In this document: positions 8,595-18,466 of the stretch, in pieces
Layout: each line of letters opens with the position of its first letter
Numbering within the stretch: the first letter of the stretch is position 1
From: Candidatus Melainabacteria bacterium
Lineage (GTDB): Bacteria > Cyanobacteriota > Vampirovibrionia > Obscuribacterales > Obscuribacteraceae
Direction of reading: 5' to 3'
NCBI GenBank assembly: GCA_003963305.1
Contig: RXJR01000015.1
Coordinates: forward strand, 124,001-188,000
Length of the DNA: 64,000 nt
Made by a program: the position numbers and the translations under genes
Notes under the pieces: generated by a model
Told to the model about the DNA's origin: nothing
Database searches by the model: none
The model's input: the letters and a program-made list of their open reading frames with translations, nothing else

Positions 8595-10709
8595 TCAAGA
8601 TTTTCCCGACTCGATTTCCTTGATGCGTGTCTCCAGTTTGGCTGCTTCCTCGTTTTTGCCGAGTTTGCGCAATTCCTGAGCGTACATCTTCATAGTTCTG
8701 GCCACTTCAGGATTATCCGGTCCAAGCGCCACTTCTTTGATCTCAAGAGCCTGCTTGAAAAGAGGCGCGGACTCAGCTGTTTTTCCCTCAGCATCTTTAA
8801 GAACGGCGAGACAGGAAAGTATTTCCCCTGTGCGCAGATTTCGATATCCCAGAGACTGCTGCCTGATCTTCAAGGCTTGATTGAAAAGCTGCTCAGACTG
8901 ATCGAACTGATTCTGCAAGAAGGCAATACTACCCAGCCCAACCAGACTATCGGCAACCATCGGGTGGTCAGCACCAAGTGTCTTTACAAGAATCGCCTGT
9001 GCATCTTTGTACAAAGAGCGAGCACGATTCAAATCGCCTTTGATCTGGTAATCCATAGCGAGACTATTTTCAGCATCAGCAACTTCAGAACTACCGCTTC
9101 CTAACTGCTCCTTCCGAATCGACAGAGCCGTCTGCAACAACTTCAGGGCCTGGTCGATTCGCCCTGTCTTGTTGTACAGGGCAGCCATCGCTTTCAAACT
9201 GTCGGCATATTCAAGTGAATCGACGCCCGCACTCGCTTTCCGAATCGCCATCGCTTTGTTCAGCAAGGGCTCAGCCTGGGCAATTTTGTCTTCCGCGAAA
9301 TAGACCATAGCCAGATCGTTCATGCTGTCGGCGACAGGCAGTCCAGTTTTACCGAAAATTTCTTGACGAATAGCCAGTGCCTTCTTCAAAGACCGCTCTG
9401 CCTCAGGATAAAAATCTTCCTTAAAGTAGACATTGCCCAGATTATTCAAACTCGTGGCATAGCGAGGATCTTCGCTGTCGAATTCTTCTGCGGCTGTGCA
9501 GGCTTCTTTGAAAAATCTGCGAGCTGCCGGGTAGTGAGCACGATCGAACTCCTCCTCACCTTTGTCATTCAACTCTTTCCAGTCGGCGGTCTTTGCTGGT
9601 GCTGAACTGGTATGCTCGCGAGAATAGAAGAAGTACGCCATGGAAAGCCCTGCCACTACAAGCGATACCAGGGCAATCAGCGTTTGTAGTGGAAATCTCG
9701 TTTCCTTTGATTCTTTGTTTACAGAAATGGTGCGCAAAGGTCCAGACGATATCTCACCCACCTTCATAGCGGGAATGCAGGTTTGAGTAGCGTTCTTAGC
9801 CGGGCGCAGAGTGTTTCTGAACAGCTCGAGATCTGTCCAGAGCTCTAGAATCGATTGATAACGCTCGTCGGGGTCCGGGCGCAAGCATTTTAAGACGATA
9901 TTCTCGATTTGCTCGGGAATGGAAATAAGCTGGGGATCGACACTGGCAAAAGAACGGGGCTGCTCACTGATGTGCTTTTGAATAGTTTCTAAAATGTCAT
10001 TGCCCAGCAACGGCGGTTTGCCGGTCAGGGTCTCGTACATGACACAGCCGAGAGAATAAATATCAGAACGAGCATCCAGCCGTTTGCCCGTGCACTGCTC
10101 CGGACTCATATAGGCAGGGTCGCCGAGAAGCTGCCCGGGTTTAGTCAACTGCCCCGCCTCGGTTGAGGCAATACCCAGATGTTTAGCAATGCCGAAATCA
10201 ACCAATTTAACAACATCGTCTTGCTGCTCTTCGTCAACGAGCATAAAATTACTCGGCTTCAAATCGCGATGAATCAGCTCTCGTTTATGGGCGTAATTGA
10301 GGGCATCGCAGGCCTGGCAAAATATCCAGGTAGAACGAATCAGATCAAGTCGTTTCTCATTCTTGATCTCATCCCTGAGGTTGCTGCCTTCCAAGAAATC
10401 CATCACCAGATATGGTTGCCCTTTAGATGACACTCCAAAATCAAAGACGGTGACGATATTGTGGTGATTCAAGCTGCTTACAAGCTTTGCTTCCAGCTGA
10501 AATCGCTTCAGTGTCGGAACATCAGAAGCAGTCAAAACTTTCAGAGCCACCAGGCGGTCCATCAAAGTATGTTTGGCTTTATAAAGGCAGCTGGCACCGC
10601 CGCGTCCCAGCCTGTCCATGATTTGATAACGGTCTGCGAACAACGTCCCTATCAAAGGGTCAGAGCCTTTTGGCGCAGGTTTCTGGTTATGTTCCGACTC
10701 GGACGTCAC
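8595..10709 (-). CDS. Membrane Ser/Thr protein kinase with extracytoplasmic TPR domain
   Basis: The GTG at 10709 is a likely start; the frame is open to 10772, overlapping the upstream gene. The N-terminal Hanks-type kinase shows L-G-R-G-G-A-S, V-A-L-K-V, H-R-D-L-K-P-S-N, D-F-G-I-A-K and S-P-E-Q, so it should be active. One transmembrane helix follows (near residue 340-362), then about 300 residues of tetratricopeptide repeats of the kinesin-light-chain type (A-x-S-L-N-N-L-G, A-D-S-L-x-x-L-A). The kinase would face the cytoplasm and the TPRs the outside. It lies 26 bases after an LRR membrane protein gene, probably in one operon. Confidence 0.92.
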   Translation of the reverse strand: MTSESEHNQKPAPKGSDPLIGTLFADRYQIMDRLGRGGASCLYKAKHTLMDRLVALKVLTASDVPTLKRFQLEAKLVSSLNHHNIVTVFDFGVSSKGQPYLVMDFLEGSNLRDEIKNEKRLDLIRSTWIFCQACDALNYAHKRELIHRDLKPSNFMLVDEEQQDDVVKLVDFGIAKHLGIASTEAGQLTKPGQLLGDPAYMSPEQCTGKRLDARSDIYSLGCVMYETLTGKPPLLGNDILETIQKHISEQPRSFASVDPQLISIPEQIENIVLKCLRPDPDERYQSILELWTDLELFRNTLRPAKNATQTCIPAMKVGEISSGPLRTISVNKESKETRFPLQTLIALVSLVVAGLSMAYFFYSREHTSSAPAKTADWKELNDKGEEEFDRAHYPAARRFFKEACTAAEEFDSEDPRYATSLNNLGNVYFKEDFYPEAERSLKKALAIRQEIFGKTGLPVADSMNDLAMVYFAEDKIAQAEPLLNKAMAIRKASAGVDSLEYADSLKAMAALYNKTGRIDQALKLLQTALSIRKEQLGSGSSEVADAENSLAMDYQIKGDLNRARSLYKDAQAILVKTLGADHPMVADSLVGLGSIAFLQNQFDQSEQLFNQALKIRQQSLGYRNLRTGEILSCLAVLKDAEGKTAESAPLFKQALEIKEVALGPDNPEVARTMKMYAQELRKLGKNEEAAKLETRIKEIESGKS

Positions 10710-10735
10710 TATCACCACCGCCGCCCAGGCACTTG

Positions 10736-11623
10736 CTACGCCGGAATGCCACTCGCCATAATAATCTCGCAATTTTTTGGAAATGCATCTTTCAGTTCGC
10801 GAATTGTCGACTCAGCAACATCAGTGCCGGTCAGCGAGACCTTCGTCAATCCCTGCAATTTCTTCAAAGTTTCAAGCGACGCATCAGTGACTTTTGTATT
10901 ATCGAGCCAGATCTTTTTCAACGAATGGATCTGGGAAAGTTTCTCTACACCTTCGTCGCTGATTGACGTGTGCGACAGATCGATTTCGTAAAGCTTGCTG
11001 AAGTGCAACAAGTACTGCAGATCGTCGTCTTCTACTGCACTTTCGCTGCAGTCAATTGATTGCAGTGCGTGCGGATCCAGTTCTTTCAAGGAAGAAAGAT
11101 GCAGTGGTTTTTCTTTGCGCACTTCCAACTGCACATTGCTGCCCTTCGGAATCTTCACCACACCGCGGGCTTCACCAATACCTTCCCAGTAGTCAGGATC
11201 ATCCTGAGATTCGACAAGCACTTCGCCAAGCGAGGTATCGGGAAACTTGATTGATTTCGTTGCCACATTAGGTGATGACTTCGCATCCTGTTGAGCAGAA
11301 GACTTTTGCGCCGCATTCGTTACTGCCGATTGAGAGGCTTGCTGGTTCGACTCGTTTTTGGTAAGCGTGGCATCATTCGACCTGACTGCAGGTGCCTTCT
11401 GAGCAGAAATAACAAGCCCGAAAGTGACGACAGCAGCCATTACCCATTCAACCGACAAGCGCATGTAATCAAGCTTGACCTGCCCCGGTGGAGGTGCATA
11501 GAGAAAACCAAATGAAGTGGGAGTTTCAGTGATGAACTTCCAGGGCGGATAGAGCCCCATGGCAACGATGACCAGGATGCCCAGCCAGAGACAAAGTTTT
11601 TGATTTTCGTTCAAGTGATTCAT
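10736..11623 (-). CDS. Membrane protein with leucine-rich repeats
   Basis: 295 residues. There are two membrane segments, about residues 10-28 and 58-76. A Ser/Gln/Ala-rich linker follows. The last ~130 residues hold leucine-rich repeats of about 24 residues (L-x-x-I-D-L-S-H-T-x-I-S-D-x-G, L-x-K-I-W-L-D-N-T-x-V-T-D), ending in a short cap. LRRs of this kind bind proteins. It is the first gene of a likely operon with the TPR kinase, so it may present a ligand or partner to that kinase; this is inference. Confidence 0.82.
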   Translation of the reverse strand: MNHLNENQKLCLWLGILVIVAMGLYPPWKFITETPTSFGFLYAPPPGQVKLDYMRLSVEWVMAAVVTFGLVISAQKAPAVRSNDATLTKNESNQQASQSAVTNAAQKSSAQQDAKSSPNVATKSIKFPDTSLGEVLVESQDDPDYWEGIGEARGVVKIPKGSNVQLEVRKEKPLHLSSLKELDPHALQSIDCSESAVEDDDLQYLLHFSKLYEIDLSHTSISDEGVEKLSQIHSLKKIWLDNTKVTDASLETLKKLQGLTKVSLTGTDVAESTIRELKDAFPKNCEIIMASGIPA

Positions 11624-11744
11624 TTGTTAATTTCGTACTCTGAAGATTATTATCCAACACGACGCAGCTGTTTTCTAAACAGCGCCCTTGTATGCTTAGA
11701 GTACCTCGGTAGACCAATCATTGGAACCTTTGGAGGAACTCAAT

Positions 11745-12101
11745 ATGTGGGAACGATACAACTTGTCAGGGCAACAATCTATGTCTGCGGGGCGCGCCGC
11801 CGACGCTGAACAAGCATTCCGATTGGCTTTACAAGAAGCAGAGAAGCTGGGTTCGTGGGACCCGAAAGTTGCAGTCAGTTGCGTAAACCTGGCTAACTGC
11901 TTAAGGGCTCAAGGCCGCTTCGCAGAAGCAGAGGAACTTTACAAGAAGGCAATTACTGTCAAGGACAAAGCATTCGGGCCTTTGCATAAAGAATTGATCC
12001 CGGTGCTTGAGAACTACTCTAAAATGCTGCGTGCAGCCGGGCGAGCAGCTGAAGCCGACAAAATGGACAAACAAGCAAAAGCAATTTTTGTCAGACCATA
12101 A
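11745..12101 (+). CDS. Short TPR protein
   Basis: 118 residues from the ATG at 11745, which has GGAGG eight bases upstream; an earlier ATG at 11721 has no such site. Almost the whole protein is two to three kinesin-light-chain-type TPRs (V-A-V-S-C-V-N-L-A-N-C-L-R-A-Q-G), similar to those of the kinase encoded nearby. There is no signal peptide, so it is probably cytoplasmic. It is divergent from the LRR/kinase operon and 15 bases ahead of hmgA. Confidence 0.8.
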   Translation: MWERYNLSGQQSMSAGRAADAEQAFRLALQEAEKLGSWDPKVAVSCVNLANCLRAQGRFAEAEELYKKAITVKDKAFGPLHKELIPVLENYSKMLRAAGRAAEADKMDKQAKAIFVRP

Positions 12102-12116
12102 AACGGATGTAAGCAC

Positions 12117-13463
12117 GTGAAAAAAGTAGCTGAAAATATCAACAAAAATAATGGCTCTTCAAGACTCGACCAGTCTGCCTTGAAATACTTGAGCGGTTTT
12201 GCCAACCACTTCGAAAGTGAAGCAGAGCCAGGAACTTTGCCAGTCGGGCAGAACTCTCCGCAGCGCTGTGCTCGTGGACTTTATGCCGAACAATTGAGCG
12301 GAGCGGCATTTACAGCCAGTCGAGCCGAGAATCTGCGCAGCTGGTTATATCGCATCCGTCCTTCCGTGCTGCACTCTAAGTTCAAGAGTTATAAGCAAGG
12401 ATTATGGCGCGGCAAACCATTTTCAGACGCTTTCACCACACCAGAGCAGCTGCGCTGGGACCCAATGCCCACGCCTGACAAACCGACAGACTTCGTAGAC
12501 GGCGTGGCCACGATAGCAGGCAACGGTGACGCTGCCAGCTGGCGCGGCTGTGCAACCCATATCTACTCGATTAACCGCTCCATGACCGACCGTTTTTTTT
12601 ACGATGCTGATGGAGAGCTGCTTTTCGTTCCGGAGCGTGGCGCGCTGCGTATGCGCACCGAATTTGGTGACCTTGACGTAAAACCGGGAGAAATTGCCGT
12701 CATTCCACGCGGCGTCAAATTTCAAGTGCAGCTTCATGAAGATACCGCCCGTGGTTACATCTGCGAAAACTACGGACCACCTTTGCGCTTGCCTCCTCTC
12801 GGCGTAATCGGTGCCAACGGATTGGCCAACCCGAGAGACTTTCAATCACCGGTAGCGAAATATGAACAGATCGAAAAAGCGCACGAACTAATAGCCAAGT
12901 TCAACGGCAAATTGTGGGGCACCGAGCTGCGCCATTCGCCACTAGATGTGGTGGCATGGCACGGCAACTACGCTCCTTACAGATACGATTTGAATCACTT
13001 CCAGGCCGTTAACACGGTTACTTTCGACCATTCCGATCCGTCGATTTTTACAGTCTTGACTTCACCGTCTGAAGTGCCTGGGTTCGCCAACGTCGACTTT
13101 GTCATCTTCCCTCCACGCTGGATGGTTGCAGAACACACCTTCAGACCGCCCTACTACCATCGCAACATGATGAGCGAATACATGGGCTTGATTCTCGGCG
13201 TCTACGATGCCAAAGAAGAAGGTTTCGTACCGGGTGGAGGCAGCCTGCATAATTGCATGACCGCTCACGGTCCTGACACCGACACTTTCGAGAAAGCAAG
13301 TGCAGTTGAGCTGACCCCTAAATATCAAGGTGACACTCTCGCTTTCATGTTCGAGAGCTCCTTAATTTTTCACCCCACCGAATTTGCAGTCAAATCGGAA
13401 ATTTTGCAACCAGATTACCTGGATTGTTGGGCTGGCCTGAAAGCCAAGTTTTCTCCAGAGTAA
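12117..13463 (+). CDS. hmgA: Homogentisate 1,2-dioxygenase
   Basis: 448 residues with a GTG start, the normal family length. It opens the ring of homogentisate with O2 to give maleylacetoacetate in tyrosine and phenylalanine breakdown. The iron site is visible in R-P-P-Y-Y-H-R-N (His), M-M-S-E-Y-M-G (Glu) and H-N-C-M-T-A-H-G (His). The N-terminal Y-L-S-G-F-x-N-x-F-x-S-E-A is also typical. No maleylacetoacetate isomerase, fumarylacetoacetase or HPPD is in the window, so the pathway partners must lie elsewhere. It implies aerobic amino-acid catabolism. Confidence 0.96.
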   Translation: MKKVAENINKNNGSSRLDQSALKYLSGFANHFESEAEPGTLPVGQNSPQRCARGLYAEQLSGAAFTASRAENLRSWLYRIRPSVLHSKFKSYKQGLWRGKPFSDAFTTPEQLRWDPMPTPDKPTDFVDGVATIAGNGDAASWRGCATHIYSINRSMTDRFFYDADGELLFVPERGALRMRTEFGDLDVKPGEIAVIPRGVKFQVQLHEDTARGYICENYGPPLRLPPLGVIGANGLANPRDFQSPVAKYEQIEKAHELIAKFNGKLWGTELRHSPLDVVAWHGNYAPYRYDLNHFQAVNTVTFDHSDPSIFTVLTSPSEVPGFANVDFVIFPPRWMVAEHTFRPPYYHRNMMSEYMGLILGVYDAKEEGFVPGGGSLHNCMTAHGPDTDTFEKASAVELTPKYQGDTLAFMFESSLIFHPTEFAVKSEILQPDYLDCWAGLKAKFSPE

Positions 13464-13653
13464 TCGACGTTAGCTAATATCCTACCCGGGGAATAGACGG
13501 ATAGGCGGGGCAATCGTGAGCACTCAGCCACAGGCAACCTGCCGCCAAACCTGGTATTGTTCCGACTACTTGAACCAGATAGAAAGACAAACAGGCGAGA
13601 GTCTTAACTCGAGAATTTGACCGACTAGAATCCCTACTTTTCCGACAAACTGA

Positions 13654-15120
13654 ATGTATAAACCTAAAAAAGAAGAGAATAATAATCCCGTCGTCACCAA
13701 CCGCCAGAGACTGCCTGTAACGGCAGCGATGCCGGGACTGAAAGCCATTCAGGCACAATTCGATGCCGCCGTACACAGGCGCGGACTTATTGTCGAACAG
13801 CCATGGACGACCAGCGTTCCAAAACAACAGTTTGTTCTCATGGTGCAGTGGGATGCCAGCGCCGAATTTCCGCTCTGGACACTCTATGAAGAAAACGCCA
13901 ATGAATCGAAGATGCACTGGAGTCAGACATTTCCGCCCAGTGACGTGCAACTGATGTACGACGTTCTATCGATGTCGGTTGAGTCACAAGCTGGTCAGGG
14001 CAGCTTCAAGATACCCGACGAGCTGAAGCCAAAAGACGATTTTGATTTAGCCAGGCCCGAACCGATAGAGGCCAAACCCGCGGTGGCACCACCGCCGCCA
14101 CCGCCCCCTCCTCCACCGCCTCCGGCACCTGTAGCAGCTCCTGTTCAGCCGCCACCTCAGCCATATCCGGCTCCGGGAGGCTATCCGCAACCGCCACAGG
14201 GCTATCCTCAACCGCCTCAAGGATATCCTCAGGCAGCTCCAGGATATCCATCGCCGCAGGGTTACCCGCCAGGATATCCGCAGCCCGGTTATCCTCAACA
14301 AATGCCAGGCTATCCACCAGCCGGATATCCGCAATATCCACCCCAACAAGGCTACCCGGCGCAGGCTCCCGCACAGGCCCCGGCTCCGCAGCCGAGCCCA
14401 CGGCAAGACTCGATCTGGCAATCGGGTTATGCACCGACCTCACAACCGTCCCAGAGCGGCGCCTCGAAAAGTGCAGGCGACGACTTGAGACCGATCGACT
14501 ACAACATGATGGACAAACGAGCCAACGTCTTACTTGGCACGTTGCTTGTCGAAGCAGGTTTAGTCACTACACCTACATTAAACGCAGCTCTGAAAATTCA
14601 AGAGCTTGTACGCGATGAAAAGATGGACCAGGAACAAGCTTTTGATGCACTGAAACGCCTGCACTCAATGGGTGGGGCCATCGATAACTACCTGAGCCCA
14701 ACTGATTTCAAGTCAGGGAAAGTGAACAAACCGAGGCCGCCTCAAACCAGCGGTGGTGGCAGTGCGCCATCATCTGCAGGTCAGCCGCCACGATCAGGAG
14801 CAGTCGACCCGGAAAAACAGCGAGAGATGATGGCATCTTTCGACCTCTTACAAAAAGCCGGATTACTCAACGAAGCTGACCTGAAATCGGCGCAAGCAGT
14901 GCGTTCGAAACATGGCGGCGATATGGTGCAGATTCTCAAATCAGCCGGAAAATTGGAAATGAAGACATACGAAGCGGCTGTGACTTGCATTCGTCTGATA
15001 CACGTCGGCAAAATGAAAGTCGAACAATGCATTATCGCTTTGAACTACTGCAGCCGCAGCAGAGTGGGATTCGATGAAGCAATGGAAGAACTAAACTGGC
15101 CAAATCCGAAAAAGTCCTGA
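13654..15120 (+). CDS. Unknown N-terminal domain, GYPQ-rich linker and MshEN-like modules
   Basis: 488 residues. Residues about 19-110 are homologous to the N-terminal domain of the protein at 7152-8498 (R-L-P-x5-P, E-x-P-W, Q-x-F-V, P-x-W-T-L in the same order and spacing). Residues about 130-260 are a low-complexity linker with a poly-Pro run and repeated G-Y-P-Q. Residues 294-345 ([11 protein letters not shown]) and 396-485 resemble the repeat modules of the protein at 23152-24441 and the MshEN/GspE N-terminal fold. The second module is complete. No enzyme motif is present. It is probably a cytoplasmic signalling adaptor or nucleotide receptor. The EF-hand gene follows after 36 bases. Confidence 0.72.
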   Translation: MYKPKKEENNNPVVTNRQRLPVTAAMPGLKAIQAQFDAAVHRRGLIVEQPWTTSVPKQQFVLMVQWDASAEFPLWTLYEENANESKMHWSQTFPPSDVQLMYDVLSMSVESQAGQGSFKIPDELKPKDDFDLARPEPIEAKPAVAPPPPPPPPPPPPAPVAAPVQPPPQPYPAPGGYPQPPQGYPQPPQGYPQAAPGYPSPQGYPPGYPQPGYPQQMPGYPPAGYPQYPPQQGYPAQAPAQAPAPQPSPRQDSIWQSGYAPTSQPSQSGASKSAGDDLRPIDYNMMDKRANVLLGTLLVEAGLVTTPTLNAALKIQELVRDEKMDQEQAFDALKRLHSMGGAIDNYLSPTDFKSGKVNKPRPPQTSGGGSAPSSAGQPPRSGAVDPEKQREMMASFDLLQKAGLLNEADLKSAQAVRSKHGGDMVQILKSAGKLEMKTYEAAVTCIRLIHVGKMKVEQCIIALNYCSRSRVGFDEAMEELNWPNPKKS

Positions 15121-15156
15121 AGTTCAACTGACGCCCAATTTGAAGAGTGCCGGGTC

Positions 15157-15900
15157 ATGACAGATAGTTTGCAAGTCGACAACCCGTACAAGCACAGCCA
15201 GTTGGCGCAGCAATTTGAATCGGTTTCAGATCTTAGACGCGCCGAAATCGAATTCAAAGCAGCCATACAAGCTGCAGACGCGCTGCCATTGGCAGAGTAC
15301 AAACAACACTTTCAAAGCAATCTTGCCCAGGAGCACATAGTCAAACAAGCAGCCGAGAACTTTGACTCAGCGCCGCCCCGGATAGGCAGCCTGGAACAGA
15401 TCGCACAAGCCTATCACGAACTGATCGCTCTGCCATTTCTGACCCGCTTGCAATTAGCAGGCTTTTACGCACGGCATGAAGCCCTGCCGGAAGCGAAAGA
15501 AGCTTGTGATGAAGCTTTCCGGGTCGGTCTGGATGCACTCGTGGATGACGATAAATCCATTCAGGCGATGTACAAAAGAGCGGAAGAATTGCAACGCCAT
15601 CTTATAGAGATCCTCGGACCCGAAGACGTCGAAAAAATATTCCTCAAAAATTTCGACAAATTAGACGTAAACAAAGATGGTTTCGTGGACGAAGCAGAAT
15701 TGAGGCGAGCCCAGCTAGACATAACAATTAGCGCAGAGACTCAGCAAGTAGTTCGCTATTTACTGCACAACTATCTGGCTGTCGAAAAAGCAAGCAACGA
15801 TGAGTTTGGTCTGGAAATCAGAGGCATCACAAAAGCCGACGTGCATAAATACGAAGGCAATGCATCGGCGCGCTGGAAACGCGTCAAGAAGAAAAAGTAA
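15157..15900 (+). CDS. EF-hand and helical-repeat protein
   Basis: 247 residues without a signal peptide. The N-terminal half is helical and TPR-like (A-E-I-E-F-K-A-A-I-Q-A-A). A canonical EF-hand calcium loop sits at residues 170-181 (D-x-N-x-D-G-F-V-D-E-A-E) with flanking helices (F-L-K-N-F-D-K-L before, L-R-R-A-Q-L after). A second partner EF-hand is not obvious. The tail is basic (K-R-V-K-K-K-K). The position directly after the MshEN-like protein suggests the two are co-transcribed. A calcium-sensing role is inferred from the loop alone. Confidence 0.75.
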   Translation: MTDSLQVDNPYKHSQLAQQFESVSDLRRAEIEFKAAIQAADALPLAEYKQHFQSNLAQEHIVKQAAENFDSAPPRIGSLEQIAQAYHELIALPFLTRLQLAGFYARHEALPEAKEACDEAFRVGLDALVDDDKSIQAMYKRAEELQRHLIEILGPEDVEKIFLKNFDKLDVNKDGFVDEAELRRAQLDITISAETQQVVRYLLHNYLAVEKASNDEFGLEIRGITKADVHKYEGNASARWKRVKKKK

Positions 15901-15903
15901 CTA

Positions 15904-16179
15904 TCAGCCATCAAACTCCTCTACACGCCATTGGGCACCAGTTTTGGTTTTCAGTATCGTATGCCGTTGCCCGGGAATGAGCCGCGGATGCCGCGCTTTC
16001 AATTCTTCATAGGCACTATGCATGGTGCTGCATATCCATGATTCAGATTGGCGGTCGGAGCCGACGCACACCATCGTCATCACAGCCAGGTCATTGTTGA
16101 CCATCATTTCAACGTGCTCTGCGTGAATCTCATTTGGTTGATCCTCAACGACAGAAGCGCAAATGTTTTGAACTTTCAT
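15904..16179 (-). CDS. Small conserved-looking hypothetical protein
   Basis: 91 residues, with GAGG eight bases before the ATG. It is mixed alpha/beta in composition, with two Cys near residues 38 and 50 and H-P-R-L-I-P-G-Q near residue 65. No signal peptide is seen. The end converges with the EF-hand gene with a 3-base gap. I do not recognise the family. Confidence 0.6.
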   Translation of the reverse strand: MKVQNICASVVEDQPNEIHAEHVEMMVNNDLAVMTMVCVGSDRQSESWICSTMHSAYEELKARHPRLIPGQRHTILKTKTGAQWRVEEFDG

Positions 16180-16390
16180 CTAATTCCTCAACTGTAAAAC
16201 CCAGACTATTTACTGCACACTCTCACTCTAGCCAGTAATTTTGGCAATTTGCTGGCAGCGCCTCGGCCTGGTCAAATCAGATCGATTATCTGACGGAGCA
16301 AGTGCAAATATCGGTCAGCCCGTGCCTGAACCATAACTAGGCTTGTTCTTGGGTATACTGTTTGGAAAGGACGAGGCACACAGGCTTCTG

Positions 16391-18460
16391 ATGGGCAAAA
16401 ACATCCTACTTCTAGACGACGACAAGCAGTTTTGCAAACTGATGGCCTCGGTGCTAGAGGGGCGCGGGCACAAAGTCTTGCAAGCCGACAGCGGTGAAAA
16501 GGCCTGGGAAACTCTAAACAAAGAGAATCTCGACCTGGTTATCGTTTGCGGACCACTGCCAGACAAATCGGGCGTAGATTGGATAAGCGAGGTGCGTGCC
16601 AAGGGCAACGACATACGCTGTGTTTTTGTCGGGCAATCGCAGAAAGATGTGCAGATAAATAAATCCAAGCTTGAAAACGAGCTTGGCATCTCGCTTATCG
16701 TTCATAAGCCTGTGATTCCATTTGTCTTTGGCGCCCAGATAGAAGGTCAGTTCGCCGAGAGTGCCTCTGCTCAAGCGGGCAAACTGAAAGATTTCGAAAC
16801 GATGTTTCTGGCGCTCGTAACAAAATATGCTCACCTGTTGCCGACAAAATTGAATGACCTGTCTGCAGCAATTCAAAAAGCGAAAGCAGATCCGAATAAT
16901 AAAGATCTGGTTGGCGAAGTGCGCGCACAGGCTCACAAAATCAAAGGCACGGGAGGCTCGCTGGGTTTCAGAATGGTCGGGGAAGCAATGGCTTTCATCG
17001 AACAAGCAGCCGTGGCGATGCCAAGCAAATCTCACGAAGAACAACAGATTTCCTGGGCCGAAATCGACAGAAAGCTGATCGAAGCTCAGGCGGCAGGCGA
17101 AATGGAGGCACGCGAAGTTGCCTCGGTGGTAGCCGGTAAAGACGAAGGTTCAAGTGCCGAGCACGAACCAGCTATGGCGAGAATATTAGTCGTCGACAGC
17201 GATCAGGAATTTCTCAATCTGATCGAAGATCTCGGTCGCGAGAGGCTTGTGGAAATCGTTAAAGCACTGAACGTCACCGAAGCGCTAAACAAGGCGTGCC
17301 TGCTCCCTCTCGACGCGGCACTGGTAAATGTCGTGCAAGACTCAGCCGAAGAATCGTTCAAACTGGCGAGACAACTGCGAGAGCTGCCTGGTTACGAGAA
17401 CCTTCCTCTGGCTTTCATTTCAGGCGATGCAATCGGCAAAGACCGCGTTGAAGCCGCTCATGCCGGTGCTTCTCTATATCTCGACAAACCACTGCAATCA
17501 GATTCGCTCGAGACCGCTGTTCAGCATCTCGTCGCCATCAGACAGGGCGGTCGGCCGCGCATCTTAATCACTGATGACGACGAATTTTTCGCCAACACAG
17601 TCGCCCTCACCTTGCGCAACGAAGGCATGATTGTGCGCACCTTGCTCGACCCGACAAAAATTCTCGACGTCATGCAAGATTTTCCACCCGACATGCTGCT
17701 TCTCGACGTAATGATGCCAGGCATCACAGGCTTCGAAGTCTGCCGTATGCTCAGACAGGTACCGCGCTGGCAAGACCTGCCAATCATCTTCCTGACTGGA
17801 CAAACCGGTGTTGATGCTCGCGTCGAAGCCTTCAGATCTGGCGGAGACGACTATCTGCCAAAACCGGTAGTGAACGAGGAACTGCTTACCCGAGTCAAAG
17901 TAAGACTGGACCGCTCCAAACTTTTGAAAGAACGTTCAGACAAAGACACAATCACCGGTCTCTTGCTGAGACGGGCATTTTCAGAGCACCTCACCGGAAT
18001 GATCGCGGAAGCCCAGCGAACAAATTCTGGTTTCTCAGTTTGCTTGCTTGACGTCGATCACTTCAAAAAAGTGAACGATACGTACGGTCATCTTGCCGGC
18101 GACAAAGTACTGGCCGGGCTCGGACAGCTGCTTTCCCGCAGATTCCGAGTCGACGATCTACGCGGGCGCTGGGGCGGCGAAGAATTCATTCTCGCCTTTA
18201 GAAGAGAAGCAAAAGAGACGATGCATGCAGCCGTGCTGCGCGTTTTAGACGAATTCAGCGACATGACTTTCGTCAGTGATGAAGGTAAAGAATTTCACGT
18301 CAGCTTCAGCGGTGGTCTGGCTACTTTCCCGGAAGACGGCGAATCAGTCTACGACCTGCTTCAGACAGCAGACAGAAGACTCTATGAAGCGAAACGAGCC
18401 GGCAGACGTCGAATCGTTTTAAACGATCCGGATCCAGCGGCTGTTCCGACTACGACTTGA
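16391..18460 (+). CDS. Hybrid response regulator: REC-Hpt-REC-REC-GGDEF
   Basis: 689 residues from the ATG at 16391 (the frame is open to 16343). Receiver 1 keeps the acidic D-D-D pocket but has Cys where the phosphoacceptor Asp belongs (V-I-V-C-G-P). An Hpt domain has its His at H182 in H-K-I-K-G-T. Receiver 2 is degenerate (Asn at the acceptor position, V-N-V). Receiver 3 is intact with D439 in L-L-L-D-V-M. The GGDEF domain has G-G-E-E-F at 595-599 and an R-x-x-D inhibitory site at 586-589. The protein should make c-di-GMP, controlled by phosphorylation of receiver 3 and possibly by Hpt relay. No cognate kinase is adjacent. Confidence 0.93.
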   Translation: MGKNILLLDDDKQFCKLMASVLEGRGHKVLQADSGEKAWETLNKENLDLVIVCGPLPDKSGVDWISEVRAKGNDIRCVFVGQSQKDVQINKSKLENELGISLIVHKPVIPFVFGAQIEGQFAESASAQAGKLKDFETMFLALVTKYAHLLPTKLNDLSAAIQKAKADPNNKDLVGEVRAQAHKIKGTGGSLGFRMVGEAMAFIEQAAVAMPSKSHEEQQISWAEIDRKLIEAQAAGEMEAREVASVVAGKDEGSSAEHEPAMARILVVDSDQEFLNLIEDLGRERLVEIVKALNVTEALNKACLLPLDAALVNVVQDSAEESFKLARQLRELPGYENLPLAFISGDAIGKDRVEAAHAGASLYLDKPLQSDSLETAVQHLVAIRQGGRPRILITDDDEFFANTVALTLRNEGMIVRTLLDPTKILDVMQDFPPDMLLLDVMMPGITGFEVCRMLRQVPRWQDLPIIFLTGQTGVDARVEAFRSGGDDYLPKPVVNEELLTRVKVRLDRSKLLKERSDKDTITGLLLRRAFSEHLTGMIAEAQRTNSGFSVCLLDVDHFKKVNDTYGHLAGDKVLAGLGQLLSRRFRVDDLRGRWGGEEFILAFRREAKETMHAAVLRVLDEFSDMTFVSDEGKEFHVSFSGGLATFPEDGESVYDLLQTADRRLYEAKRAGRRRIVLNDPDPAAVPTTT

Positions 18461-18466
18461 TCTCGC

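Noticed and set aside
14006-14443. Minus-strand frames opposite the GYPQ-rich region
   Set aside because: They arise from the repetitive proline codons read in reverse; no start signal or known domain.
16277-16293. A 6-bp inverted repeat (TCAGAT-cgatt-ATCTGA) before the GGDEF regulator
   Set aside because: Too short to support as an operator without a comparison set.
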